NCBI GenBank assembly: GCA_902801485.1
Contig: CADCIP010000002.1
Location: 62,001 to 126,000 of the forward strand
DNA: 64,000 nucleotides
Reading direction: 5' to 3'
Source of the DNA: an uncultured Bacteroidales bacterium
GTDB lineage: Bacteria > Bacteroidota > Bacteroidia > Bacteroidales > Bacteroidaceae
The position numbers and the translations under genes were made by a program. The notes beneath the pieces are model-generated. The model ran no database searches, had not been told where the DNA came from, and saw only the letters and a list, made by a program, of their open reading frames with translations. Shown here piece after piece: positions 8,938 through 17,802 of this stretch; positions within the stretch are counted from its first letter, which is position 1; every line of letters begins with the position of its first letter.

Positions 8938-9358
8938 ATGAAAACAATGCTTATGAAATCACGTATTCTTCTATTCCTGATTATTCTTTGCCCTTTCACA
9001 AGCAAAGCTCAGCTTAATGTTAACCAATATGGCAATGTTGGCATTTACTGAGGGACTACTTTACGTTTCAAAAATAAGTGAAATAATAGATGACGAATGC
9101 ATATATGGTAATATACGTATTACTGGAACAGGTCAACTCACCATTCAAGGTAATATAGAAATGTGAGGGAACGGAACCTTAACAGTAGAATCGGGTGGTA
9201 AACTGATCATGGCTGGTGGTAAGCTTACAAATGCCAAACTGAGTCTTAAGCCTGGGTCAACCCTACGTATATTAAATGATGGAATCATAGAAACACGGAA
9301 TGGATTCAAAGCACCTGTAGGTGCAAAGGTTGAAATCAGTCACGGAAAGATATTATAA
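8938..9358 (+). pseudogene. Degenerate secreted beta-rich protein gene (frameshift and two premature stops)
   Basis: The ATG at 8938 encodes a good signal peptide (KSRILLFLIILCPFTSKAQ) followed by LNVNQYGNVGIY and a TGA at 9049. The rest reads in another frame from about 9070. It runs through ITGTGQLTIQGNIEM, a second TGA at 9164, then GNGTLTVESGGKLIMAGG and KLTNAKLSLKPGS up to TAA at 9356. The repeating GGxL/N-x-L-x-L-KPGs pattern is one I associate with beta-helix tails of secreted Bacteroidales proteins. A strong promoter is still present. Much of the middle is probably deleted, since intact relatives would be far longer. Nearby genes use TGA only as a stop, so recoding is unlikely. Confidence 0.75.
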
Positions 9359-9398
9359 AAATACAACTAATTTCTCTCTGTCAATTAAAAGAATTTTA

Positions 9399-9406
9399 TA
9401 TTTTTG
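9399..9406 (+). promoter_or_regulatory. Candidate -7 element for the leucine-rich-repeat gene
   Basis: TATTTTTG matches TAnnTTTG and lies 34 bp before the ATG at 9441. The -33 element is not clear. Confidence 0.4.
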
Positions 9407-9440
9407 CATAAACTTAGTTGCAAACTTTAATAGATACATC

Positions 9441-9977
9441 ATGAAACATCTTATCATTACCCTATTTTCCCTCATGTTCTGTACCACGCTTTTAGCTTAT
9501 GACGTTGAAATTGACGGGATATATTATAACTTTTCTGGAGATGAAGCAGAAGTGACATATCAACAAAGGGTAGGAGAGAATCAATTTCCAATGTCTGATT
9601 ACTCTGGCTCAATTGTTATTCCTGAATCTGTTGTATATAAAGAAAAGTCTTACAAGGTCACCAGGATAGGTCAGCAAGCTTTTTTCTGTTGTGAAGACGT
9701 GATATCCATCACAATCCCTAAAAGTGTGAATGTAATTAGGCATTATGCATTTGCTGGTTGCTCAAACCTGACAGAAATAGTATGTAAGGCACATAATCCT
9801 CCTGCAACTCGTTATATAGATAAGGTTGGGTTTGACCGTCCTGGTGGTGTTTTTTACGGTGTGGATAAACAGAATTCAAACTATATGTTCCCCAAGGTTG
9901 TGAAGAGGCTTACAGAGCCTCAGAATTATGGAAGGACTTCAATATCGTGGAAATGGAAATGGGAATTGATGAAGTGA
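9441..9977 (+). CDS. Secreted BspA-like leucine-rich-repeat protein, C-terminus frameshifted
   Basis: The start is taken at ATG 9441 because it begins a clean signal peptide (MKHLIITLFSLMFCTTLLA), whereas the frame further upstream has no signal features. Mature residues show LRR_5/BspA repeats: GSIVIPESVVYKEKSYKVTR, then IGQQAFFCCEDVISITIPKS and IRHYAFAGCSNLTEIVCK. BspA-like proteins are surface adhesins or of unknown role. The end is abnormal. From 9881 a different frame encodes the expected family ending (LYVPQGCEEAYRASELWKDF, then NIVEM) and runs to TAG at 10022, while the annotated frame ends in the unlikely peptide SISWKWKWELMK. An indel near 9876-9884 therefore replaced the last ~30 residues. 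The gene is short for the family and may be decaying. Confidence 0.7.
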   Translation: MKHLIITLFSLMFCTTLLAYDVEIDGIYYNFSGDEAEVTYQQRVGENQFPMSDYSGSIVIPESVVYKEKSYKVTRIGQQAFFCCEDVISITIPKSVNVIRHYAFAGCSNLTEIVCKAHNPPATRYIDKVGFDRPGGVFYGVDKQNSNYMFPKVVKRLTEPQNYGRTSISWKWKWELMK

Positions 9978-9989
9978 AAAGTGAAGAAA

Positions 9990-10032
9990 GCCTCACCCCT
10001 AACCCTATCTCGGAGAGGGGTTAGGGGGAGGC
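9990..10032. repeat. GC-rich palindromic (REP-like) repeat
   Basis: GCCTCACCCCTAACCC, a short centre TATCTCGGAGA, then GGGGTTAGGGGGAGGC form a near-perfect inverted repeat. Related palindromes occur at 45693, 45791 and 52961 in this window. It overlaps the extended frame of the LRR gene and precedes the next gene. Confidence 0.85.
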
Positions 10033-10097
10033 TGACATTAAACAATAAATTTATGAAACGAAATTGTATAGAGCATGCCATGGAGAACCGAGGTAAC

Positions 10098-11600
10098 ATG
10101 ATGAAGTATCGTATTCTATATCTCATTATATTTTGTGTGGCATCGACAACCATACAGGCACATCGTGTTACTCTCTCTCGTGCTGCACTCCTGGATAAGA
10201 TTAAGGGCGGATGGGCCGGCCAGACAATAGGATGCGCCTATGGCGGACCTACTGAATTCTGCTATCGGGGTGTGACGATTCCTGAAAGTACTGCTATTGA
10301 ATACCCAGAGCATCATTTGCAGCATTTTTTCGACAGGTCGCCCGGCCTCTTCGACGATATTTATATGGATCTTACCTTCCTCGATGTCTTTAACCGTTTG
10401 GGGCTGGATGCGCCTACAGATTCCTTTGCCACAGCCTTTGCATACGCTCGCTATCCGCTCTGGCACGCTAACCAGGCAGGGCGTTACAACATTCAGCACG
10501 GCCTTATGCCGCCTGCCTCGGGCTATTGGAAGAACAATCCGCATGCCGACTGTATCGACTACCAGATAGAGGCTGACTACTCGGGCCTTATGTCGCCTGG
10601 AATGCCTAACGCGGCTTCGTCCATCAGCGATAGAATAGGTCATATCATGAATTATGGCGACGGGTGGTATGGCGGTGTCTTCGTCGGTGCCATGTATGCA
10701 TTGGCCTTTGTGGAGACGAATGTCGAAACTATCGTAACAGAAGCATTAAAGACCATTCCTAAGCGTAGCAAGTTCCACCAGTGTATAAGTAAAGTTATTC
10801 AGTGGTACAGGGAAAATCCGAACGACTGGCTTCATACCTGGCAACGCTACAACGATACCTACGCCGAGGACGTCGGTTGTCCGGAGCTTATTCTTGCTCC
10901 AGGCAATATAGATGCCACCATGAATTCGGCCTATGTGGTGATGGGGTTGCTCTTCGGACACGGAGATTTCGGTCGTACCCTGGAGATTGCCACTCGATGC
11001 GGACAAGACTCCGACTGCAATCCCTCTACTGCAGGCGGCATCCTGGCTACAGTACTGGGCTATAGTGGTATTCCCGAAGCATGGATGCCTAATCTCAGGG
11101 AAATAGAGAACCGTCCCTTTGCCTATACCGATATGTCGTTGCAAACCACGTACGATGTCTGTTTCCGTCTGGCCTTGCAGCAGATTCTGCGTTATGGCGG
11201 TAGTGTCACGGACGAATACGTGACTATCAGGCCACAGAAGCCACATGCCGTAAAATTAGAGCAAGGTTTTACGGACCTTCACCCAGAGATCCTGGCAGAA
11301 AACATCCAGTATCTGGGAACTGACAGCGCCACCCAAAACACGTTCAGTTTCGAAGGAAAAGGTTTTGTTGCCTATGGATATGTTGATTGCCCAGATTCGC
11401 AATATGAGGCTGAACTGGAAGTCAGCGTTGATGGGAAAGTGCATCGTGTTATGGACTTGCCGGCAACCTTCCTTCGCCGTACAGCCGACTGCCTGTACTG
11501 GAATTACGACCTTGTGCCGGGCAGACACACCGTTACCTTCAGGCTTCTTAATCCTGCACCCAATGTCAACATCAAGGCGCTACGGCTTATCCGTTACTGA
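10098..11600 (+). CDS. Secreted ADP-ribosylglycohydrolase-family protein
   Basis: The family hydrolyses ADP-ribosyl bonds in characterised members, but the many secreted Bacteroidota versions beside glycosidases have no proven substrate. I place the start at ATG 10098: it gives a canonical signal peptide (MMKYRILYLIIFCVASTTIQA) and follows GAGAACCGAGG. The longer frame from 9981 reads through a palindromic repeat. ARH hallmarks are KIKGGWAGQTIGCAYGG near mature residue 10, then a DDIYMDLTFL acidic metal motif, and GQDSDCNPSTAGGILA for the second metal site. The last ~110 residues look like a beta-sandwich accessory domain (FSFEGKGFVAYGYV). It is export-targeted and lies upstream of the arabinose-linked hydrolases, which hints at a carbohydrate-related substrate by inference only. 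Confidence 0.82.
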   Translation: MMKYRILYLIIFCVASTTIQAHRVTLSRAALLDKIKGGWAGQTIGCAYGGPTEFCYRGVTIPESTAIEYPEHHLQHFFDRSPGLFDDIYMDLTFLDVFNRLGLDAPTDSFATAFAYARYPLWHANQAGRYNIQHGLMPPASGYWKNNPHADCIDYQIEADYSGLMSPGMPNAASSISDRIGHIMNYGDGWYGGVFVGAMYALAFVETNVETIVTEALKTIPKRSKFHQCISKVIQWYRENPNDWLHTWQRYNDTYAEDVGCPELILAPGNIDATMNSAYVVMGLLFGHGDFGRTLEIATRCGQDSDCNPSTAGGILATVLGYSGIPEAWMPNLREIENRPFAYTDMSLQTTYDVCFRLALQQILRYGGSVTDEYVTIRPQKPHAVKLEQGFTDLHPEILAENIQYLGTDSATQNTFSFEGKGFVAYGYVDCPDSQYEAELEVSVDGKVHRVMDLPATFLRRTADCLYWNYDLVPGRHTVTFRLLNPAPNVNIKALRLIRY

Positions 11601-11700
11601 TAGATAATAGTTGATAGATAATAGTTGATAGTTTAGAGTTTGGGGAGTTAAGTCAGACAGTTCTTCTTCACTTTAGGAGAGACTTTTGTCGCTTGGGGTT

Positions 11701-12420
11701 TTACAGCAAGAAGTCCTTCAGGGTTTCCTTATACCAGTCAGAAACCGTTTTATCGGTGTTGCGCATACAGAAAGTCTGTTCTTGGGTGGGAGTTTCGGCT
11801 ATACCTTTCTGATAGATAAGGATGTGTCGCTTGGTTCCCTTGTCGGGGAGCGATTTAATCCGGAAGTTCTCCTTGAGCCAGAAGCCTGCCATGAAGCATT
11901 CTGCATTAAAGTCGCTCAGCACCTCGGGCGGAATGCAGACGGTAAACGAGCCCTGCTCCTCCATCACGTTTGCCACGCCCCTTGCCAGTACCCCGAAGGG
12001 CAGGCTGCTGCTGTGACGGGCTCTGGTTCGGCCCAGGGTAGGGCATTCCAGGCTGCGGTCGAAATAGGGAGGGTTACACACCACGCTGTCGAAGTGGAAG
12101 TCTTCCGATTTCCGTGCTGCGAGGAAGTTCTGGAAAGAGTCGTGCACCAGCGTGATGCGGTCGCGGAACGGCGATTCCTCGAAGTTCCTCCTGGCATCCA
12201 GCACCGCCTCGTCGTCTATCTCCACGCCTGTCACCCTGGCATCCCCGAATCGTTGTGCCATCATCAGTGCCAGCACGCCAGTGCCGGTACCCACGTCCAG
12301 GATACGTTTCCCGCCAGCAGCCAAGGCACCCAGCAGATCGCTGTCCGTCCCCACCTTCATGGCGGCGTGCTCCTGATGAATATGAAACTGTTTGAACTGA
12401 AAGAAATCCTTCTTGCCCAT
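11701..12420 (-). CDS. trmN6: tRNA1(Val) (adenine(37)-N6)-methyltransferase
   Basis: The enzyme methylates N6 of A37 in tRNA-Val with S-adenosylmethionine. The start is ATG 12420 (MGKKDFFQFKQFHIHQEHAA), because this is where family similarity begins; the open frame further upstream has no conserved sequence and runs into the 3' end of the neighbour. The protein has 239 residues, normal for TrmN6/YfiC. The SAM motif RILDVGTGTGVLALMMAQR is near residue 38, the acidic VEIDDEA follows, and the catalytic N6-adenine motif NPPYF is near 116. It lies 23 bp downstream of the GH5-GH43 gene on the same strand, but the two have no functional link that I can see. Identification is good. Confidence 0.88.
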   Translation of the reverse strand: MGKKDFFQFKQFHIHQEHAAMKVGTDSDLLGALAAGGKRILDVGTGTGVLALMMAQRFGDARVTGVEIDDEAVLDARRNFEESPFRDRITLVHDSFQNFLAARKSEDFHFDSVVCNPPYFDRSLECPTLGRTRARHSSSLPFGVLARGVANVMEEQGSFTVCIPPEVLSDFNAECFMAGFWLKENFRIKSLPDKGTKRHILIYQKGIAETPTQEQTFCMRNTDKTVSDWYKETLKDFLL

Positions 12421-12443
12421 ACTTCCTTGTTTAAGCCTAAACC

Positions 12444-15400
12444 CTAACGTCTTACGTACTTCTTTCCGCCTATGATGTATATGCCGGCGGGAAGGTTCTG
12501 GAGCTCTTGGCCAATGCTCACATTCCTGCGGACACATACGCCGTTAACGCTATAAATATCCACGGTTGCGGGGGAAGCCTCCATGAACCGGATGGCATCG
12601 GGATTCTCCTCACGGGAATAATCATCGTTGTTGGTCAGGTACATGTCGTCTAATACAACGTTTCCAGTACCATTACCCCAGAAGCTGACGATATGAATGT
12701 GCTGGAGGTCGAGGGGTTGACCAGTCTTTTCGCCAGAGGTGTATTTAGCTTCCTGCAGATTGATAACTATCTGTTTCTGCTTACCGAAAGCAGGTGATTC
12801 GCAGCAGTTACTCCAGATGCTGTTCTCTGTGAAGATATTCAGGTGGGCATTGCACTTCTGCTCCCGATTCAGATTAATTACCAGATACTTATATGCACTC
12901 CAATCCGCACCATCAGTGTATTGCCATCCCATCTGCCCGTATTGCCCGGGCTTGAAGGCACGGAGTTTCTCGTTATATGTACCCTCAGCAAAGAAGTTGG
13001 TGGTGACAAATTCCTTGCTGAATGGGAAGAAGGTGGAGCGGACGGTAAAGCTGGTGGTAAGAACATGTCCCATAGGATCCTTATAGGAAACATCTACCAG
13101 CACTTCTCCTTCGCTCAAACCACGCAAACGACCACGTGATGCTGTGACAACATTATCAGTACTTGTCTTATAATGGGCCTGTGCAGCCACATCTTCTGTA
13201 TGACCGTCACGGAAAGTGGCTTTCAGCGCAAACGGTGTACTGTTACCTATCAGAACCTCATAGCTCTCTTTCTCCATTACAAGAGATTCTGCCGTAAGCA
13301 TATCTTGGTTATATCCCTCGAAGGTATCAGGAAAAAAATAGGACTCGTCGTAGTCCTTCTCGGTAGAGAACCAGTCGAAATCAGCATAGCCTTCGCTGTC
13401 CTCGCTTGTGGCGTAACAGAAGAGACCGAATCGGGCACCGACAAAGACTGTGAGGCTAAAGCCCAAGCTAGTTTCGCCGCCGACGGGTTTATAGGTGACG
13501 TTATCCAAAGAGTAGTAGAATTGCGTCTTGCTGTTGGAGTAAGAGACAGTAGCACGAAGATATACAATATCTTCTATATCAATCGCTTGTGTTTGTTCCT
13601 TTGGAGTAAAGTTTTCATGAACACGCAAGGTGTCCTGCTTCCAAACCAACTGTTTCTGCCCGTCCTTGACCGTAACGGCAAGCATGGCGTATGGATCCTG
13701 GAAGATGCAGATACCGGCATAATCGCCTTCTTGTAGATTGCTGACATCCAGACGAACGGTTCCCAGGGAAGCTGACTTCTCGAAGGCAAAGATGCGCTGG
13801 GTAAGCATGTTACGAGCCTGAGTAAGACGGGAAACGGTTGTGGATGTCCTAAGACGTAACCATCCGGGACGTTCGAACAAAGACCATGTGCCATCGTCGG
13901 GATTGTGGTTCCATTGCCACTGCATACCCATAGGATAACTGCGGAAGTTGTCGTTGGTGGGCAAAGGCTGACGTTTGGTGGCTGCGCCGGTCTTAGGCTT
14001 TGTGGTAATCTCGTATGGTACACCCTTATTGCCTACAATGGGCCAGCCGTCTGTCCACTTAACAGGTTGCAGGTTAGGGAAGCGCCCCAGACAACCTACA
14101 TCCTGCTGCATGATGGTCCACCACTCGCCTGTGGCAGTTTCTATGAGAGCGCCCTGATGAATGGTGTTAGGTCTGTCGTTGATAACCTTCTCGACCAGCA
14201 TTTTCTCTTCGTACGGACCAAAGATATTCTTGGAACGGAAAGCTACCTGTCCGCTGGGCCAGCCGCCATAGGTTGCGTAGATATAGTAATATTCTCCTAT
14301 TTTATAAAGGTGACATCCCTCGAGGCCTGTACCTTCACGCTTTACTACAGACCGTTCCTGCTTGAAGTTGAATTTCTCGTCGAGTTCGCAAATCTTGATG
14401 TCGTTAATGCCGCAGGCTACATAAACCTTGCCGTTATCGAAGAGCATGCCAGGGTCGTAATAGATGCGGGAAAGTTTTTTCATATCCCATGTACCCTCTG
14501 GATTGGAGGTAGAAAGGACAAAGCCACCAGCATCGTTACCGTTAATCAGAATGTAGAATGTGCCATCGTGATAAGTCATTGAGCAAGCCCACATACCAGC
14601 AGCATAGGCGTTCTTGTCGTTCAACAGACAGTAACGGTCTGACGTTGACAACTGTGCTAAAGGCTGGGCGCAGTATTCCCAGTTTACAAGATCCTTGGAC
14701 TTCAGAATGGTTGCACCGGGAAAGTGGTGCATAGTGGTGGAGACCATGTAAAAGGTATCGCCAACGCGAATCACATCCGGGTCGGGGAAATCGGCCATCA
14801 CCACGGGGTTCTTGTATTTTCCGTTGCCTTGGTCTCCCAAAGACGCAATTTTGTAATCGGGATGTGCATAATCTACATTGTAATATTCGGCATACCAGTC
14901 AAAACAAGCTTTGCCGCAAGCTTCCTCCAGTCCTCCGAAGGCAGGGGTAACGGTACCATCAGCGATTAATTTGTTCACATCCAGCAAACAATGTGTGCCG
15001 GAAAGGGTCATGGATATATTACCATAGTAGTCGAGGCAGGCTTTGTATGCTTTACCCCATTTAGAAGTGGAGCCTGTGGACCATGTGCCGTAGTTGGGCT
15101 GTACCCAATCTCCGTGCTCGTTATAATGACCTTCCTTGTCAGGATTTACAGGGCTCCAGTCCACTTCGGTAATAATGACGGGTGCAAAGTCCACCACGGG
15201 GACTTGTTTGTGAAACTGATTGATTTTACTTTGCGGATCAGGGTGGCTGTCGCTACATCCATACCAGCCGGTATAGTCGTGCACGGCATAGCCAATATCT
15301 GAACCTTCTATGGGATATGAGGCATAGCTGGTGTAGTTGGCTTGCCAACCGGTGCCGGGAGTCCAAATGATGCCCGTAAAACCGTTCTCGCGTATCTTGT

Positions 15401-16109
15401 TCACAACGGGTTGGAAGTAATCATGCAAGGCTGCAGGGTCCTCCTTCCCCTCGGCATTCTTCAGGGAAACGGGTTCGTTGGCCAACTCAATGCTAATCTG
15501 ACCAGCATATTTCTTTATGGAGTCGTTCTGCGTGAAGATATCCCATACTGTCATCAAATAGTCGTTATAGTAATCGCCCACCTTCAGATCACCAGGACAT
15601 ACACCTGGTGGGCGTACAACAACATACATGCCATGATTAATGGCATCCTTGGCCAACGGAAAGTAGAGGGTCTTGAGGAAATTCCTCAGACGAGTAGGGT
15701 TGAACTTTCTGATATCTGCTTCGCCTCCAACACCAGCCGCCTGGTCCTTTGCACCAGGATAGGTATAGGAGCTGCTGGGATCGTTGGTCCATGCAGGATC
15801 CATGTGAAGACGAAACACATCGCAGTGGGCTTTCTCGAGGCCGATAAAGAGTTTCCTGAAGTATGCCTTACATTTTGTGGCACCATTATTATCGTATGCC
15901 ACAGGATTGCTACCCCAAGGGGAACCCCAGCGATAATCGTTGAAGTACATACTGGGTGTATCCATAACACCATGCAATACCACGTGATTGCCATGAGTAT
16001 CTACCAGCCACCGGCCCTCGACATGTAGGGACGGCAAAGGTTTCCGGACCTGCGCCTGCGCCATAACTAAGACAAAACAGGCAAAAAAGAGAAGAGATAA
16101 TTTTTTCAT
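12444..16109 (-). CDS. Bifunctional secreted GH5-GH43 glycoside hydrolase with T9SS tail
   Basis: This 1221-residue enzyme starts with a signal peptide (ends MAQAQ). It continues with a GH5 cellulase/xylanase-type (beta/alpha)8 domain at about 25-420: the acid/base is in ISIELANEP and the nucleophile in VIITEVDW. A GH43 five-bladed propeller at about 440-745 follows, with MADFPDPDVIRVGD (base), YYDPGMLFDNGKVYV, and GTGLEGCHLY (acid). After it come a concanavalin-like beta-xylosidase C-terminal domain (about 755-960), an Ig-like stretch (LVDVSYKDPMGHVLT), a CBM-like beta-sandwich and a sorting tail ending LPAGIYIIGGKKYVRR. GH43 enzymes of this layout remove xylose or arabinose from xylan; GH5 would cut the backbone. 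Which polymer is cut is inferred. It is divergent from the lipoprotein gene, sharing an intergenic promoter region. Confidence 0.9.
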   Translation of the reverse strand: MKKLSLLFFACFVLVMAQAQVRKPLPSLHVEGRWLVDTHGNHVVLHGVMDTPSMYFNDYRWGSPWGSNPVAYDNNGATKCKAYFRKLFIGLEKAHCDVFRLHMDPAWTNDPSSSYTYPGAKDQAAGVGGEADIRKFNPTRLRNFLKTLYFPLAKDAINHGMYVVVRPPGVCPGDLKVGDYYNDYLMTVWDIFTQNDSIKKYAGQISIELANEPVSLKNAEGKEDPAALHDYFQPVVNKIRENGFTGIIWTPGTGWQANYTSYASYPIEGSDIGYAVHDYTGWYGCSDSHPDPQSKINQFHKQVPVVDFAPVIITEVDWSPVNPDKEGHYNEHGDWVQPNYGTWSTGSTSKWGKAYKACLDYYGNISMTLSGTHCLLDVNKLIADGTVTPAFGGLEEACGKACFDWYAEYYNVDYAHPDYKIASLGDQGNGKYKNPVVMADFPDPDVIRVGDTFYMVSTTMHHFPGATILKSKDLVNWEYCAQPLAQLSTSDRYCLLNDKNAYAAGMWACSMTYHDGTFYILINGNDAGGFVLSTSNPEGTWDMKKLSRIYYDPGMLFDNGKVYVACGINDIKICELDEKFNFKQERSVVKREGTGLEGCHLYKIGEYYYIYATYGGWPSGQVAFRSKNIFGPYEEKMLVEKVINDRPNTIHQGALIETATGEWWTIMQQDVGCLGRFPNLQPVKWTDGWPIVGNKGVPYEITTKPKTGAATKRQPLPTNDNFRSYPMGMQWQWNHNPDDGTWSLFERPGWLRLRTSTTVSRLTQARNMLTQRIFAFEKSASLGTVRLDVSNLQEGDYAGICIFQDPYAMLAVTVKDGQKQLVWKQDTLRVHENFTPKEQTQAIDIEDIVYLRATVSYSNSKTQFYYSLDNVTYKPVGGETSLGFSLTVFVGARFGLFCYATSEDSEGYADFDWFSTEKDYDESYFFPDTFEGYNQDMLTAESLVMEKESYEVLIGNSTPFALKATFRDGHTEDVAAQAHYKTSTDNVVTASRGRLRGLSEGEVLVDVSYKDPMGHVLTTSFTVRSTFFPFSKEFVTTNFFAEGTYNEKLRAFKPGQYGQMGWQYTDGADWSAYKYLVINLNREQKCNAHLNIFTENSIWSNCCESPAFGKQKQIVINLQEAKYTSGEKTGQPLDLQHIHIVSFWGNGTGNVVLDDMYLTNNDDYSREENPDAIRFMEASPATVDIYSVNGVCVRRNVSIGQELQNLPAGIYIIGGKKYVRR

Positions 16110-16161
16110 GCAGTTTAAGGATGTTTTCTCTGTTAGTTTCTTTTTATCAGTTAATTCAGTG

Positions 16162-16169
16162 CAAATTTA
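16162..16169 (-). promoter_or_regulatory. Candidate -7 element for the GH5-GH43 gene
   Basis: On the minus strand this reads TAAATTTG (TAnnTTTG), 53 bp before the ATG at 16109. No convincing -33. Confidence 0.4.
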
Positions 16170-16327
16170 TACTTTTTCTTTTGGAAATTTCACTTGATTT
16201 ATGAAAAAAAAGTATTAAAAGTCCTCAAATCTGTGTTATTTTGTGCTCTCTCTTGACATAAATCAATAATACATATACTTTTTTCACATTTTTCTTACCA
16301 TATTCTTTTTATATTTTGTCTTATTTA

Positions 16328-16335
16328 TACATTTG
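16328..16335 (+). promoter_or_regulatory. Candidate -7 element for the lipoprotein gene
   Basis: TACATTTG matches TAnnTTTG, about 60 bp before the ATG at 16395, within a very AT-rich divergent intergenic region (16110-16394). The -33 element is poor. Confidence 0.4.
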
Positions 16336-16394
16336 CAGCGAAAATAAAATAACACATCGGGAATATAGTATTTTTTAAACTTAACTATTTGTAT

Positions 16395-17600
16395 ATGAAA
16401 AAGGTTTTTTTTCTATTTTCACTTCTTTCCGCTGCTGCATTGTTCAGCAGTTGTAGTAATGAAGAGGGCGGTGCAAATCCCGTACAGAACACTAAGCCCA
16501 AGACAACAGTATTTTTTCAGGGTCAACAGTTATTCCCTGTTGGTAGTGAGGAACCTGCTGGAGTAAGAGCATTCTCCGAGATGCTTACTCGAGCTGAAGG
16601 GCTCAAATGGCCTTATCATACCGATGAAGGTTGGGAGTCGGCTCGTTTCTCCATTCGTGCAGATAATGGCGTTGTAGATTTCTACGATAAGCCATCTGTT
16701 CAGTATTTTGGTCGCGTTCCAGGTAGGGATGGCAGAAATAGGGGTAAGGTTTCTAATCTCTACAACTACTCTCATTATAACGACCGCGATTACGATTACT
16801 ATAAGGTAGATAAGAAAACAGGTGAGAATATCGGTCTGTTCCGTTATTTATATGACGAAAATGGTCTGAAGACACAGCCCGTAATCCTTGAGGCTCCCAA
16901 AGTCGAGGACATTCTAGCTGACGAGGTTGATGATTTGAATGCTGCAATAGCTGCTGGGAAGGATGTTGATAATAACACAGCTAAGCTGAATCGGGTTAAT
17001 GAGCTGTTGGATTTAGGCAGCGAATACCTGAACTCTCACATTCGCTGGTATGTTGTTAAGGAAGTTGCTTCTCGCTACTACTGGCATGTAAATGGTGTTC
17101 TCGGCGAAGATCCTGTGCCTCCCTACATTGTAGATCCCGTTCCTGACGATGTAGAAGTTGACGTTCATCAGCAGGTTCACGAGACTTGGAACGAGATTAA
17201 GACATCTATCCATATCAGAACCGATTGCGAGTCTGTTAAGGTTATCATTCCTCTCAAGGAACAGGATATCTTGGAGCAGGACGACTTTAACATCCGCATT
17301 TTTAACTTCTATTATAAGGAATATACAATCAATCATACCATTACACACGATGCCAACGGTATTACCATCGAGATTACCAATATCCCTGCTGATATGATTG
17401 AGCAGTTGAAGCATGAATTTGGCGATGGAATTACAATAGAGATTCACAGCTATTGCACAGGCGATGTTTGGGAACAGCTGAAAAATAGTCGTGTTCAGAC
17501 AGGCAAGCCATGTAACGTTGACGGCCAGATTTCTACTGCACTCCAGCCAACCGTGGAAGGTGTGAATCCGCGTCCAATTTATGTAGAGAAATCCAATTAG
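16395..17600 (+). CDS. Lipoprotein of unknown function
   Basis: I do not recognise this 401-residue protein. The start at 16395 gives a lipoprotein signal MKKVFFLFSLLSAAALFSSC with the lipid-carrying Cys at about residue 20. The mature part begins with an acidic linker (SNEEGGANP) suited to export of lipoproteins to the cell surface in Bacteroidota. Visible content: a Tyr/Asp/Asn-rich stretch (YNYSHYNDRDYDYYKVDKK) at about 125-145; a possible helical segment with repeated Asp/Ala (DILADEVDDLNAAIAAG) near 178; and a beta-rich C-terminal third (ITIEITNIPADMIEQL). It is flanked by GH5-GH43 (divergent) and GH51 (downstream after a strong terminator), so a role in binding or handling a plant glycan is possible but only inferred from location. 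It is not a SusD homolog as far as I can see. Confidence 0.75.
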   Translation: MKKVFFLFSLLSAAALFSSCSNEEGGANPVQNTKPKTTVFFQGQQLFPVGSEEPAGVRAFSEMLTRAEGLKWPYHTDEGWESARFSIRADNGVVDFYDKPSVQYFGRVPGRDGRNRGKVSNLYNYSHYNDRDYDYYKVDKKTGENIGLFRYLYDENGLKTQPVILEAPKVEDILADEVDDLNAAIAAGKDVDNNTAKLNRVNELLDLGSEYLNSHIRWYVVKEVASRYYWHVNGVLGEDPVPPYIVDPVPDDVEVDVHQQVHETWNEIKTSIHIRTDCESVKVIIPLKEQDILEQDDFNIRIFNFYYKEYTINHTITHDANGITIEITNIPADMIEQLKHEFGDGITIEIHSYCTGDVWEQLKNSRVQTGKPCNVDGQISTALQPTVEGVNPRPIYVEKSN

Positions 17601-17624
17601 ACCATAAGTTTATAAATATATTAT

Positions 17625-17657
17625 GAGAGAGGCGTTCCTTTTTGGAATGCCTCTCTC
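17625..17657 (+). terminator. Strong intrinsic terminator after the lipoprotein gene
   Basis: GAGAGAGGCGTTCC, a TTTTT loop and GGAATGCCTCTCTC form a 14-bp stem with one G-U pair, followed by ATTTTT. It ends 24 bp past the stop codon region. Confidence 0.92.
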
Positions 17658-17741
17658 ATTTTTCATTCGCAGAAAACACACTATTGTGATATAGTTGCAA
17701 AAAAAATACAAGAAATAAATGATTATATGCGAAAATATTTG

Positions 17742-17749
17742 TAATTTTG
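17742..17749 (+). promoter_or_regulatory. Candidate -7 element for the GH51 gene
   Basis: TAATTTTG matches TAnnTTTG, 53 bp upstream of ATG 17803 and downstream of the terminator, so GH51 should have its own transcript. No good -33. Confidence 0.45.
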
Positions 17750-17802
17750 CACGCATAAGACCTAAAAATACAACTGACAACAACAATTATTAATTATACA
17801 CT

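Noticed and set aside
9049-9166. TGA read as Gly or Trp in the pseudogene at 8938
   Set aside because: A frameshift is also needed to join the parts, and neighbouring genes end with TGA.
9981-10097. Longer start for the ADP-ribosylglycohydrolase gene
   Set aside because: These codons are a palindromic repeat and filler; a signal peptide starts only at 10098.
11686-12447. 253-codon frame on the plus strand over trmN6
   Set aside because: The minus strand carries SAM and NPPY motifs; the plus frame has none.
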